Source: Brachycybe producta
Lineage: Eukaryota > Arthropoda > Diplopoda > Playtdesmida > Andrognathidae
Length of the DNA: 64,000 nt
Direction of reading: 5' to 3'
Assembly (NCBI GenBank): GCA_036925085.1
Contig: JAUPFP010000018.1
Location: 2,737,885-2,801,884 of the forward strand
In this document: positions 1 through 11,650 of the stretch, one piece after another
How the letters are laid out: every line of letters begins with the position of its first letter
How positions within the stretch are numbered: the stretch's first letter is position 1
Notes under the pieces: model-generated
Seen by the model: the letters and a program-made list of their open reading frames with translations, nothing else
Database searches by the model: none
Told to the model about the DNA's origin: nothing
Translations under genes and position numbers: made by a program

Positions 1-2610
1 TAAAAGCATTTTAGTTACACTGTCGGCATATCCATATTTACCACAAACAAACCTACCAGCCCTGCGTTGGACCATTTCTATAGAGTGAGCTAAGTCCTCA
101 GTGTGGGGATTCCACACAGAGCTGCAGTATTCTAGATGGGGACGTACTAATGATTGATATGCTATACATTTTACCTCCCTGGGACACCTTCTTAGAACGC
201 GTTGACTAAACCTAAGCATCTGCATAGACTTGGAAATAATCTGTTCGACATGCAGCTTCCAAGAAAGTTTAGCTGTAATCGTTACCCCCAAATATTTATA
301 AGAATCTACGTTATTAAGTCGAATGGCCCCTATTCTATATGGAAATATTGGATTCCTTCCCCTAGCTACCCTCATTACACAACATTTTCCCTTATTAAGA
401 AGTTGCCATTTAGAACACCATGCCTCTATTGCTTTCAAGTCTATCAATAATATGGCAATCATTGTCAGAGGTAACCTCACGATAAATTATTGTATCATCT
501 GCAAATAGCCGGCAATTGCTGCTAACTTGACTGCTGAGGTCATTAATATACAAAAGAAACAGAAGCGGACCCAACACACTACCCTGAGGAACTCCTGATG
601 TAACCACTATCCAGTCAGATTCAGACCCACCTGCAACAACCCTTTGTTTCCTATCACTCAAAAAAGAATGCACCCATTTATACACCTGTTCACCCAATCC
701 ATACCCACTAATTTTTGTCATTAGTTTTGAGTGAGAAACTGTGTCAAATGCCTTGCAGAGATCAAGAAAAACCAAATCTATCTGACTGCCTTTGTCTAAA
801 ATTTTCTGAAGGTCATCAACTAAAAGAATAAGCTGGGTTTCACATGAACGCCCCCTAAGAAACCCATGCTGGTTATCACAAAAGATTGTTTTCCATAAGA
901 AAATTCATTGAGGAGGAATATATATGTTCAAGGACCTTGCAAACTATCGAGGTTAAAGACACAGGTCTGTAATTAGTTACCTGAGACTTGTCTCCTGATT
1001 TAAAAATTGGGCTAACATTAGCTAATTTCCACATATCTGGTACAATACCTACATCTAAACTCTGTTGAAAAATTAACTGAAGGTATGGACCCAACTCTTG
1101 TGCAAGATTTTTTAAAATGATAGCATACATCCCATCTGGACCACAGGTTTTATTTGAGTCTAATATTAGAAGTTGCTTGACTATCCCATCTGCAGTTATT
1201 ACAATTTGATCCATAAAAAGAAATGTTGAAGGAAAACCCTCATGTGGTATGCCATCATCAATTGTGAAGACCTTCTTGTATTGTTCATTTAATAAGGTAG
1301 CTTTCCCTACTGGATCTGAAACAAGCTTCCCATTTGTGTCAACCAGAGAAGGAATAGATTCTCTACTTCGCCTAGAGTTCTTGATGTAACGCCAAAATAA
1401 TTTTGGGTCCGTTTTTAACCATTCTCCAAGCGTTTTTGTTTTAAAATTATCGTGAGCTAACAAGATTTCCCGTTTCGCTGCTGTGCGTGCAATACGGAAT
1501 TCATTACAATTCACTAATTTTGGGTGATTTCTAGCCCTATTCCTCCATAAGCGTTGCTTACGAAGAGCCCTTTTAATTTTGCTAGTGTACCATACTGGTG
1601 TGGCACAGTCTCTAACTACCTTGGTTGGAATAAAGGAGGAAGACCCACTTAAAATTAAACTATGAAATCGTGACCAATTCAAATTCACATTTTGAGGATG
1701 AAAACATTCTTTAAATTTATGAAAATTATCTATCAAATGTGACTTAAAACCATCCCAATTACATTTGTTAAAAAGAAACACTACTCTTTTAACCTCAGAA
1801 ATTTTTTCCACACATGCATTAACATCACATAAGATAATCTGATGATCACTAATTCCCCCTGATACCCTAACATTGGATAATAACTCCGGACTATTAGTCA
1901 GTACTACATCAAGAATTTTGGTATTTCTGGTTGGTTTAGTTACAACCTGTTCCATAGAATAAGTATTCATACTATCTAAAAATGAAACTGCTAATAGCTT
2001 GTCACTGCCACTGATCACCGTATGCATTTCCCAGTTGATGTTTGGAAAATTTACATCACCTCCTAAAATAATGATTGGGCTATGGTATTTACGATGAAGA
2101 GTGTCCAAAGAAGTTCTTACACTAGTGACATCTGCTATGGAGGATCCCGGTGGCCGATAGAAAAAATATAAAAACACCTTTTTACCATTCTTTAGCCTTA
2201 AACTACAACATACTATTTCACAGTCTGTTTCAAAACTTGTTTAAATGCAACTATGAAATATTTGTGAAATAGCTATGAAAACCCCACCTCCAGAACGACC
2301 AACCCTGTCTCTACGGTACACTGTGAAACCATCTGGAAATATTTCCCCATTATTAACAGTATCATCAAGCCATGACTCAACTGCCGCAATGAACTCAGGA
2401 ACTTTGTTTCGTAGACTCCTACAGTTAACCACCATAACCTTTACATGTGAAGGTATAGCTGAAGTGTGTTTTCCTAAATGATTTCCTTCCTGGACAGTGT
2501 TTGAAGAAATAATACCTGAAACAAAGGAACTATTGCTCCCAGCAACAAGCTGTGGAGCATTCATATTAGTATCAACCCCCCTAAAGCATTTGCACCTAAA
2601 CCCCAAAACC
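1..2610 (-). pseudogene. L1 ORF2: endonuclease-reverse transcriptase (broken)
   Basis: This encodes the LINE enzyme that nicks target DNA and copies the element RNA by target-primed reverse transcription. The endonuclease N-terminus lies near 2250-2500 (NCRSLRNK, then SGGGVFIA). Its C-terminal half lies near 1850-2177 (GGDVNFPNINW, then GISDHQ). The stretch that should follow the N-terminus is shortened around VESWLDD, so part of the domain is deleted. RT motifs follow: CGPDGM, PIFKSGDK, YRPVSLTS at 880-1150; DLCKAFDTVSH, GVPQGSVLGP and the catalytic FADD at 490-775. The C-terminal region continues to base 1. At least three frame breaks (about 780-875, 2180-2240 and within the endonuclease) make it non-functional. 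The true start near 2606 is uncertain. Confidence 0.85.
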
Positions 2611-4058
2611 TTACCCTAAAAAATGCTTAACAAAATCACCTATCTTTTTACCCACAATCCTACCAGCCCTGTAATTAAAATGAACCCCATCCTTACTCCA
2701 GGAACCCCCAAAATTGAGCATAGCTGCCCTCCAGTCTATTACCTGGGCCCCCACCTTACTACATGCTTCAATTAATCTATCATTTACATAACATGCATTA
2801 CGAGTAACTATATAAACCCTATCCCACCTCTCAGGAATAGCACTAACTTTAACAGTAACTCCAGCCCTACAACATAAAGTATGCTTTACTAAGTCCGCTA
2901 GCCCATCTAAAACTTCCCCTCAAAACTGTCTACACACATCATTAGCCCCCCCCCTTGCAGAACAACTAAGACCTCTTCCGCTTTTTCCCCACATACCATT
3001 CTCTTGATACGTTCCTTAACATCTTTAATCTGAGCTCCTGGTAAACAAGCTACACTTTTTCTCTATATTCACCCACCACCCACTTATCAAGCCTTTTGAC
3101 ATTACTATCACCTACAAAAATTACTGATCTGCTCTGCACCCTTTCCAAAATAACCCCACCCTCATTTCTTTCCTCAGCCTTACTGACATTCTTCTTACCC
3201 TGTCTAGCATCATTCTTCTTATCCTTATTAACACCCTTCTTACCATTACTAATACCTTGCTTCTTACCCTTGCTAACACCCTCCTGAGCTGCATTTACAT
3301 TCCCTACACTTGCTTTCTTATACTTCCCTGTATCATTAGCTTTAAGGTTACTACGATTAACCGCGTGTCTTACCAATCTAAGCTCTTGCAAGTGGCTGTG
3401 TTCTGCCAATATACCAAAAATTTTAATGGCTCCATCTATTCCCGAGAAGGCCTGCATTTGTTCAGCTCTATATTTTGTTATTTTCCCGTGTTACCGCTGC
3501 ACGAATTATGTCCATGTGTTTGAAAAATTCCCGTAACAAAATAGGGGCATCATGAAGGGATCGTTCATCCCATCTTCCTCCTCCTTGTCCTCTTGGTCAA
3601 TGTTTATTATCTCGCTCCCTTAACCCTTCTGATCAAATCGCCACTTTTTACTTAGTTATACTCCCCGGTAATGATTCTTGGGAATGAGCATTTGTTAAGT
3701 TAATGCTACTGGAGGCCTGTCCATTGCCACGCTCAGTGCTCGAGGTATGGAAGGCAGGGCCCCAAATGCTCCCTGTTAACTTTTCCATCAAGTCTAGTTT
3801 TGCCTGCTTTTCGATTTCCTTATAAAAGGTGGTTTTAAATCTATTCTTTGCCCCCATGGTTACCCCGTATTCAAAACAAGGTACTTTTAGTAGGCGTTCC
3901 GACTCTGCCGTGATTTTAGGACACAGGATAGGCCATACTTCTTTAAATTTCATATCAACTAATGAACTCCCAGAGGGGTCTTTATCTGCACGTGTGTATG
4001 TATGAGGGTATCCCGTGGCCATGACTGGGAAAAGCCATAGGCATAAAAACCCAGTCAT
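2611..4058 (-). pseudogene. L1 ORF1: shared LINE N-terminal domain plus SGNH esterase module
   Basis: ORF1 of LINEs encodes an RNA-binding or accessory protein. The N-terminal part (about 3150-3990) matches ORF1 of the neighbouring L2: LVDMKFKEVWPIL, TAESERLL, then QAFSGIDGAIKIFGILAE. A lysine/glycine-rich linker with KGKK/NGKK repeats follows. After it comes VIFVGDSNVKRLDKW, the GDSN block of SGNH hydrolases, near 3075-3125. The C-terminus carries SKDGVHFNY (about 2650-2690), the DxxH catalytic block, and ends at a TAA at 2611-2613. CR1-group elements are known to carry ORF1 esterases. Frame breaks near 2930-3050 and 3460-3650 show decay. Confidence 0.75.
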
Positions 4059-4151
4059 GTATTCATTTTTCAGTTATGGCTTAGGTCAATTACCTTAATA
4101 AAGTCTGTCATTACGACTGGGAAAAGCCTAATGGCATAAAAACCCAGTCAC
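4018..4151. repeat. Direct repeat of a hairpin in the L1 leader
   Basis: Two copies about 92 bp apart (4020-4057 and 4112-4150) share GACTGGGAAAAGCC, then GGCATAAAAACCCAGTC. GACTGGG pairs with CCCAGTC, and AAAAGCC pairs imperfectly with GGCATAAAAA, so each copy folds into a hairpin. The repeats lie at the junction between the 5' end of L1 and the 3' end of L2. They could be duplicated leader units of L1 or a 3' recognition structure of L2. Confidence 0.7.
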
Positions 4152-4189
4152 CCATCAACTTAGTAATATATATGATTCTAAAGCTATGT

Positions 4190-7050
4190 TTACACTATAA
4201 CTTCCACCTTCTTACAAAATCTTAGAAAATGTCTAATGAGGCAGGAGTCCACCAAATTCGTTTTATTGCATGGCCATTCTCCAGGAAGGCGCCCCCACCA
4301 TTGCTTAATGATATCCCCGTTCCGATAAATTACTGCAGCTGACCCTACTCTACCATCCTTTTTTGAACCGTCAGTATAGCATTGTAACTCGTACTTACCC
4401 AAACAAGACTCGTCCCAGATTCCTAGATCATACTTTTTAGTGGTCCCCGGGTGTTGCCTCATAGTGACTCCTACTGAAGCCTCAATATCACAACTATATC
4501 TTATTAATTTAGTAGCTAAGTTATACCTTTCTTCTGCCAGGATCCAGAGAGGGGCACATTTTGCTAACACTTGTAAGGACTTATTAGCAGTAGTTCTATA
4601 TGATCTAGTTATAGCTAGTAGAAAAGGTCTCTGAATAGCATCTAATCTACTACTAATCCTTGAGTCTCTTCCCCTTTGGCCCCAGAGATCCGCCCCATAT
4701 AGAACCATTGGCTCTATAACAGCTAGGTAGATTCTCTTGAGAGACCAGAGACACGCCCCAGTTTCTTCCGCAGATATAAAATAATTTCGTCGCCATAGAT
4801 AATCCCTTCCTTTGAATATATTGTATATGATCAATCCATAAAAACTTTGTGTCCCAGTAAAGACCCAGGTAATTAATAATGGGCTCAAGGATATTATACA
4901 TCCATTCATGCGGATCACCGGGCCCCTCTTAATATTTGTGGCCGGGAAAAATAAGGCAGTGATCTTTGGTGTTGAAAATTGAAGTTTATAATGATCTGCC
5001 CATGTAGAGCACATGTCCAGTATCGTCTTTGCCTTACTCTCTATTTCTTTGGCGGATTTCCCACTAAGAAATAGGATCGCATCATCCGCAAAAGCTTGTA
5101 TAAAGTCATCTTCCTTTAAAGCACTCCTTATCGTCGCGAACCACCCTTCCATTAATATTAGCCATAAAACAGGACCTAAACAAGATCCCTGGGGGCAACC
5201 CATGTTAGTCGCACTCGTGACAGAACCAGCTATGATTCTTCGGTTCTGAAAAATGATCGAATTATGTTAAATAAGTTACGGGGACATCTAAATTTGCAAA
5301 GGTGGTGAAGTATAACCGGAGGCCAGGCATTATTAAAACCAATCCTAATATCTAACGATATGACCAAGGTGTCTTTTTTGACCTCTGAGGTAACTATGTC
5401 ATGGAACCGAAAACAAGCCTGGGTAGTATCCCTTCCCTCCCTAAATCCAAATTGTTCATTCGACAGATGATTATTCTTTTCTAGGAAATAACTTAGGCGC
5501 TTGGCACATAAGCGATCAAGCAGCTTCCCTACACATGGGAGAAGGCAGATTGGTCTAACCTTATCATCATTAGGCTTAGGAACCCATACTACCCTTGCAG
5601 TTTTCTATGATGTGGGGAAGATCCCCTGAGCCATGCACGCATTGAAAAGAGTAACGAGGTATTCTCCACAACTACTCTCTAGGTGTGCTATAACTCCTGG
5701 TGGAATATTATCTCCTCCGGGTGCTTTATTAATATTAATCGCCTCAATAGCATTTCTTACCTCACCCCGAGAGAATGGCAAATCATCATAGGAATCATTA
5801 TAACTGGACTCTGACTCCCTCCTAGTTATTTGTGCCTGCGAATCTTCATTAGAATTATCTATCGGAAAGTATTCCTTTATTAAGAAAGACATTGTGTCCG
5901 CCTCCCCTATTGTCCAATGACCATCCGGTTTCTTAATAGTTTTAACTATCTGGACCGGCTTAGTTCTACCTGAGAGAATCTTGTATGGTAAACTAAATAC
6001 ATCTTTGTCTGAGGTTGTTCGACAATATTTTTTCCATGAGGCAATTTTAGTTAGCTTGATTTCAGTCTTAAATTTATTTCTAAGTGTTTTAAAGAGGGCC
6101 CCCAACCTTGCCTTATTGTTGCTACCAATGGCTTTTTGATAATGTTTCCTTGCCCTCCTCACTTCTGTGCGCTTATATTGGAGAGAGGGGGTCCACCATG
6201 CACAACTATTTTTAGGTCTAGAATTATAAGTATCCATAGAACTATAACATGCAGATGTTATAGCACTCTGTAGGGCCTCAACCTCCAAATCTATTGGTGA
6301 TGATAACACTCCCCTTCCTCTGCTGAAGTCAATCATTTCCAAGTTAAACAAATCCCAATTAGCTCTCTTCCACTTAAACTTAGTGGCAGTTACACCTGGC
6401 TGTTCTCTTTTTGCCGGGATTTGCATACATATATATCTGTGGTCGCTCATCGTCTCAACTGGCAGTACCTTCCAGTTTAAAACTTATAGTTTTGATGACA
6501 GTGAAAGGTCTATCCAACCTTGTTTATTTGTGGAAAGAAAGGTTGGCCCCCAACAAGGATTATTAAGTATGTCAAAGTTATTAGCAACGGCAAATTATAG
6601 GCAAGTATTGCCTCTCCGGTCCGCGTCATGCGCCCCATATCGGGTGCTCCGCATTAAAATCTCCCACTAAAAAAGTCGGAGACTTAATGACATTAACAAT
6701 ATTAATTATAGAGTTTAAAATCTATGTTTCTATTTGGTTCAATATAAACATTTATAATATAAAAGACCGCCCCCTCAAATTAACCTTCACTACTACCATA
6801 TTAGAAGTGAGGTATTGAGAGATAACCGTACCTTGGAATTTCCTCCCTCTACTAATTGTAACTACCTTAGGATGTTCATCACATTTTATTATAGATCCCC
6901 CATAAAAGTCTGTCTTTTTGCTATACCTGGGTGAGGTTCCTGAATACATAAGATATCATATTCTCCACAAGATTTTTCCAGGCATGATTCTGCGTCTTTG
7001 CCCTTCCCGAGGTTAATCTGCAGAATTTTTAAGAGAACTATATCATCCAT
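4190..7050 (-). pseudogene. L2 ORF2: endonuclease, reverse transcriptase, truncated RNase H
   Basis: It starts at an ATG whose complement is at 7048-7050, about 24 bp after the ORF1 stop. The endonuclease begins with LQINLGKGKDAE and YDILCIQEPH (6920-7050) and ends with SDHRYI (about 6430-6450). RT blocks are KAPGGDNIPP (about 5700), NEQFGFREGRDT (5440-5480), SLDI (about 5350), GCPQGSCLGP (about 5200) and AFADDAILF (5085). A thumb region follows, then the RNase H start CYTDGSKKDG at 4350-4385. The RNase H domain stops early at 4190, before most of its catalytic residues. Several frameshifts (for example near 5204-5260, 5600 and 6450-6750) break the ORF. Confidence 0.82.
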
Positions 7051-7073
7051 AATTGATTAATGATCTGCTTCTA

Positions 7074-8749
7074 TCACGCATTTGTAAATAAATAGGACAT
7101 TTGTTTGTCCATTGTACTGTGGCATCGCGGTTCCAGACCTCTTTTAATACAACTGCTGCAGTCTAAAAGTTCGGCTTGGCATTCATTTACCAGGTGATCC
7201 CCACCACAGTTAATACACCGTTTGAATTTTGCTGAACACTCCCCTGCCCTATGGCCGTACTCATTGCATTTGTAACATTGGAGGACATCAATGTGTTCCT
7301 CGACGTTGAGCCTTGTCCATCCCAGACAGATCTTCCATTCCTTTGCACATGCACTGTAAATTACGGTAGAGACTTCAGCAATTATATTTTTCCTCTCAGG
7401 GTTCCTACACGATCGTTCGTGTACTATATTGAACCCTTTTTTAAATTCTTCGGGCCCCCTACCTCTTCCATTATACCAGCGTTAGAGCCCAAGATTTCAT
7501 CAATGATTTCTGTCTTAGATTTTTCAGAATCAATCCCTGTTATCATTATTTTTGGCGCTTTCGTCTTTACTTTTATAACCGAGTATTCTCTTATATCTTA
7601 ATTTTTCTAAAAGTCGATTCTTCTGCTGCTCATTTTGTGCCACAATAACTAGGGCTCCATTTCGAGCTTCCCTTATTCTTTTCGGGTTGCCCCCAATGTC
7701 GTCAATAGAAATTTTTCGCTGAAGGTCCTCCCTAATTATTTTAGGGGTAACTTTCTCTTCTCCAGAGCGTACAAGGATCGTAAGGTCAATATCTTTACTC
7801 TTCTTTTCTAATGGCTTCTTTATTGCCTTATCATACGTTCTAGTTACAGTGCGTGTACCAATTTCTTGTTGGAGTTTTAAGACCTGGGCTGCATATGTTC
7901 CTGCCGTGATAGGTACTTTGGCCGAGGAATTATCAGCATGTTCTAAATGTTGTTTATTGCCCTCGCCCCCGAGTTTTGTTAATTTAATTTCCTGTGCGTG
8001 GTTAATTTCTCCTAGTATCCCAAATATCTTTATTACCCTCGCCCCCGAGTTTTGTTAATTTAATTTCCTGTGCGTGGTTAATTTCTCCTAATATCCCAAA
8101 TATCTTTATTACCCCATCTAAGCCTGCAAATGCCTGCAACTGTTCTGTCCTATTAAAATATATCTTATTGTTGTTTTCTCTCATAATTGCTCCTCGGATA
8201 GTGTCGACGTGCTTATAGAATTCTCTGAAGAGAGACTTAGGTGACATTTGAAATGGGTCTTCTTCCGCATTGTCCTCATCTGCAACCACTACAATTTCGG
8301 CTTCTTCGTCTTTGTCCCCCCGTTCAAATCGCCTTCGTTTTCCTGATAGGCCACGCCCTTGATAAGGTTCTTGTGAATTGAGGGATTGTACTTCTGGTCC
8401 CCCCTGGCTTCTTGTTGTACCCAGGCTGTGGGATCTGGGTCTGAAGTGCCCCGAGCTCCCTAGTAGATCTAATTTTAATTTATTCATCAGTTCTGACTTA
8501 GCTAGCTTGCTTAACGCTAGTAGATACAGCTGTGTTTAATTCGCAATACTCTTTAACAATCGTTCTGAATCTGCCGTGGTCTTAGGGCAGTGTGGGCCAT
8601 ATCTCCTGAAATTTTTGGTCAATCAGTGCTCTTCCAACAATCGTTTGTTCTTTTCCATTATCGTTTGGTGCGTCGGCACCTATCGCAATTTCATTATTCA
8701 ATTCGTTGATATTAGGGTTAGTAATGTTTTTTGGTGTTTGAGTTTCCAT
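7074..8749 (-). pseudogene. L2 ORF1: gag-like protein with zinc knuckles
   Basis: The likely start is the ATG with complement at 8747-8749 and the stop is at 7074-7076. The N-terminal domain (ALIDQKFQEIWP, then LQAFAGLDGVIKIFGILGE) is the one found in L1 ORF1. The middle part reads like an RNA-binding fold (DIDLTILVRSG, ISIDDIG, ARNGALVIVA). The C-terminus has CCHC knuckles: CYKCNEYGHRAGEC and CINCGGDHLVNEC, near 7190-7270, followed by more cysteines. This layout is normal for R1/I-group ORF1. The frame is broken by a 76-bp tandem duplication (not a multiple of three) and by other indels near 7600 and 8560. Confidence 0.8.
7960..8111. repeat. 76-bp tandem duplication inside L2 ORF1
   Basis: The segment 7960-8035 is repeated as 8036-8111 with one visible difference (CCTAGTATCC versus CCTAATATCC). 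Because 76 is not a multiple of three, the duplication shifts the ORF1 frame. The near identity suggests it is younger than most lesions in L2. Confidence 0.9.
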
Positions 8750-9698
8750 AATCCGCAACTATTATATTCTCAGGACCCTCCCCCGAAAGTCAAGCTACTC
8801 GTGACCTCCTCCAACAGAGGCACTTGCTCGAGGAACGCTAACGGGTTTCCAACCCACCCTTCGACCCTGGTCGAAACCTGAGGCCGAGAGGTGAACACGG
8901 CCCATCTAATGGTTAGGAGGTTCCGTAGACCACCATGAAATGCAGAGGCCAGACAACTCCGCCGAGTATACGGTTGGTACACGGTCCATGATAATCTCGC
9001 TGATAGTTATTTCCCGTCGGAGCGCTACGCGCCGCAACTAGAGGGGCCGAGTGTCTCTAAATGGCGGCTGATACCAGTCAGAGATTTCCCCCCACTCGGT
9101 TAGGCTTATTTTTTCTTGCCCTTAAAACCCTCAAGTTAGGGCCATATACTTGAGTTATTCCATTTCAATCCATTTCCGATTCATTCCAGTCTTAAAACAG
9201 CTTGATAGTTTCGACTGCGACCTTAAATATTCTCCAGTCACAGCCTAGCTATCTCCAGAGCGGGTTAGCTCTGGGGCTTAAGCTGAGTATGGGATGGTCA
9301 GATGTTGTTGACCTTGGTCTCCACATGGAAGGATAGTGTGGATTCCGCAAGAATGATGCTACTGCATCAGGTTAGGAATTATGAATTGTAGCTGTACAAG
9401 AAAAGAAGAACTACAGCTCAGAGTAGAAAATTGTATCATTTAGTAGGGTTGATCTCCGAGGCCACTCCGCCTTGGTTGGACCTGTGACGACACAGCCCTC
9501 GGAGGACCCGACAAGCCCCCACACAACGACAAGGCAATACAAGTTTATGGGGGAGTAATAACAGGAACAAAACTAAAATCACAAGTAAAGAAAACTCAAG
9601 ATAAATTGCAAGATATTGAGAACAGATTGTTATGTGCACCAAACACTTCCCTCTTCTATATCGTGCTCATTATTGGAATTTTTTATCACTAATTTCAG
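8750..9698. other. Non-coding stretch: probable L2 5' UTR, then unassigned sequence
   Basis: No convincing ORF is seen on either strand. The part next to ORF1 (8750-9090) is GC-richer than the surroundings and is probably the L2 leader. A pyrimidine-rich tract with a possible splice acceptor (ATTTCAG at about 9692-9698) sits directly before the envelope-like ORF at 9699, so that gene may once have been spliced. Confidence 0.4.
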
Positions 9699-11650
9699 TT
9701 GTATCAACTAAATGCACAACACAAATTAATACTTGCTAAAGTATTTGAATGTCAAGCACCTGTTACTGGTCAACAGTGTCCCTTGGCCACTCACATGCAA
9801 ATCACGCTCACCAACTTAGAATACTCTGTATGTGTCTGGCTAACTGATCAACAAGACAATCACATAGCTGCACTTGAATTTGAATTTACCTCTGTTGACT
9901 GTGAATGGATTACCCAACAATGTATAACATGTTTGTAACTACATTGCATACGGTTAATCAAGTTGCATGCCCACAAAATTCATACTGTGGTTGGGGTGAA
10001 CATTGTTGCCGAGATTACAAATTTCAAGCACTCACAAAAGAGGCCTTTTAAACTGGCCGGGTGTCACAAACTGTTTCGCAGGAGACTCGGGCAGTATGTG
10101 CTCCATAATAGATTCCCAACCATGTCACCGTTATCGTTGGTACCTAAAACCTAGATACATGTTTACATATGAAATTAGAAAAATCATAGGAATGGCCTGC
10201 AAACCAATAGTAAAATTTACAATGACCATCAATAATACAAAGAAAACACTTGATCCAAACTATTAAAAAAATGAAAGGAGATGTACACGTTGAAGTAATT
10301 GGTGTCTTCAACTAGGCCACCAACATTCCTTCTAGACATTTAATACAAAGATATCACGATCCCAGTGAAGCATATATATATATATAGAAACAGCCTCTGA
10401 ACCACATAGACCTACAAGAGGTCACATTGGAGATGTCCAAGCTGGAGATCTTTCAATAAACATGTTTTCATTCGATGAACAGATCGTTAAATGTAGTTTC
10501 TATGAAGAACGCATGACTTGTACTAAACAGCCCTCCTACTTAGAAAAATTAATTGAAACAAAGAAAAACATTCTACCTTTTTCCCTTTCCAATCACAAGC
10601 TATTTATTGGAGATGATGGAACATTAAAATCCACACAAATAACATCTAGTCCTGCAGTTGTATTTGTAACAATGAGAGACTACAAGATTCACCTTAAAAC
10701 TATCAAAATTTGCCTTAAATTAGAACAATATTTTTCCCATAAACGATGTCACTCTTGTATAACCCTTGCAACCATAAAAATCAAAACCTACAGAACATGC
10801 TTACATGAAGAAGTACAAGTAAATTTTAATAACATTCACATTGCAACATGATCTATTTCATTAAAAACCACGTCAGAGATATTTGAGATCCAAATAAAAA
10901 TTGACAAAAAATGCATAAACGATAAAATATGCCTTGTATCCAGAATATGTACCTCCTGTGAATTACTAAACATATGCCTAGAAGACCCAACACTTTATTT
11001 TACCAATGCCAATCAAAGTTCAGTATCAAGCATTGGTAGTTTTTCACCTGGTGAACCATTTTCCTTTTTAGGGGGAAAACTATATAAAGGTATTATTATA
11101 ATCATAACCCGTTTTCATCAAAAGAACATCAAAACAAGAAATGGAGCCTCCACCAGAATTTCGCAAGAAAATGAAACATGTATCACAGTGGATAGATGAA
11201 GTGAAAGACCACATACAATTAAAACGCAAAAAACACAAGACCTACATAGTTGCTGCAAAAAAACCTGAAAGACCACTAGTATTCAAACTTCCCGTTAATC
11301 CAGGCCAAACAATTCTACTCCCCACTCCTACAGTGAAACCAAATAGCAAAAACCCAACAAAGGACCCTCAACCTCCTCCACTCTTGGGACAAAGTATATT
11401 GTTTCCTCCAGTGTCAAAAACAGTGTTGGCTGACATCCTGCGTAACTTCATCTTACCAGAAAGGGCGATCTGTCCAATGCAATAAAAACAAACAACGAAA
11501 AACAGGCCACTCGTCCTCAAGCATCTTCACGTCCACTGAAAGGGCCTTTTAATCCACTGCGAGTGCTTACTTATCCACTACAAAAGCCATTGAACAAACC
11601 TCAAGTGCCTTATAATCAACCATGACTGCCTTCTGATCCACTACAAGTGC
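9699..11650 (+). pseudogene. Endogenous phlebovirus Gc-like (class II fusion glycoprotein) relic
   Basis: The ORFs at 9699-9938, about 9920-10266, 10280-10330, 10405-10851 and 11141-11485 match, in order, the Phlebovirus G2/Gc layout: a cysteine-rich fusion domain with a cysteine cluster near 9985-10020; a second cysteine block followed by an aromatic/proline segment at 10090-10240; then a GDVQAGDL block and an FSFDEQIVKC block at 10430-10500. A short hydrophobic stretch near 11085-11115 could be the membrane anchor. A proline-rich tail, partly repetitive, runs to about 11650. Breaks include a frameshift near 9920-9940, stops between 10266 and 10405, and further lesions after 10851. Such genes occur as envelopes of some BEL/Pao and Gypsy elements and as viral insertions. 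No pol lies beside it, so the carrier is unknown. Confidence 0.7.

Larger units (their letters stand above)
1..4160 (-). mobile_element. L1: CR1-like non-LTR retrotransposon, decayed, 3' end outside window
   Basis: A minus-strand LINE. Reading from high to low coordinates it has a 5' leader with a duplicated hairpin, an ORF1 with an SGNH-esterase module, and an ORF2 with apurinic-type endonuclease and reverse transcriptase. The RT core (FADDTIIY, GVPQGSVLGP) and the post-RT motif YCSSVWNPHT followed by VQRRAGRFV are typical of CR1-like elements. Frameshifts and small deletions break all ORFs. The 3' UTR and tail lie before base 1. The 5' boundary near 4160 is set by the 3' end of the neighbouring LINE and is approximate. 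Confidence 0.85.
4160..9090 (-). mobile_element. L2: R1/I-like non-LTR retrotransposon with RNase H, decayed
   Basis: A minus-strand LINE with both ORFs recognisable: ORF1 with zinc knuckles (7074-8749) and ORF2 with endonuclease, RT and an RNase H remnant (4190-7050). The RT block GCPQGSCLGPVLW with FADD and the terminal YTDGSK of RNase H fit the R1/I group. The 5' limit is not marked by any clear signal; about 340 bp upstream of ORF1 may be its 5' UTR. Internal frameshifts and a 76-bp duplication show it is inactive. Confidence 0.8.

Noticed and set aside
8576-8982. Plus- and minus-strand ORFs near the start of L2
   Set aside because: They overlap the L2 ORF1 start and leader in other frames and show no domain.
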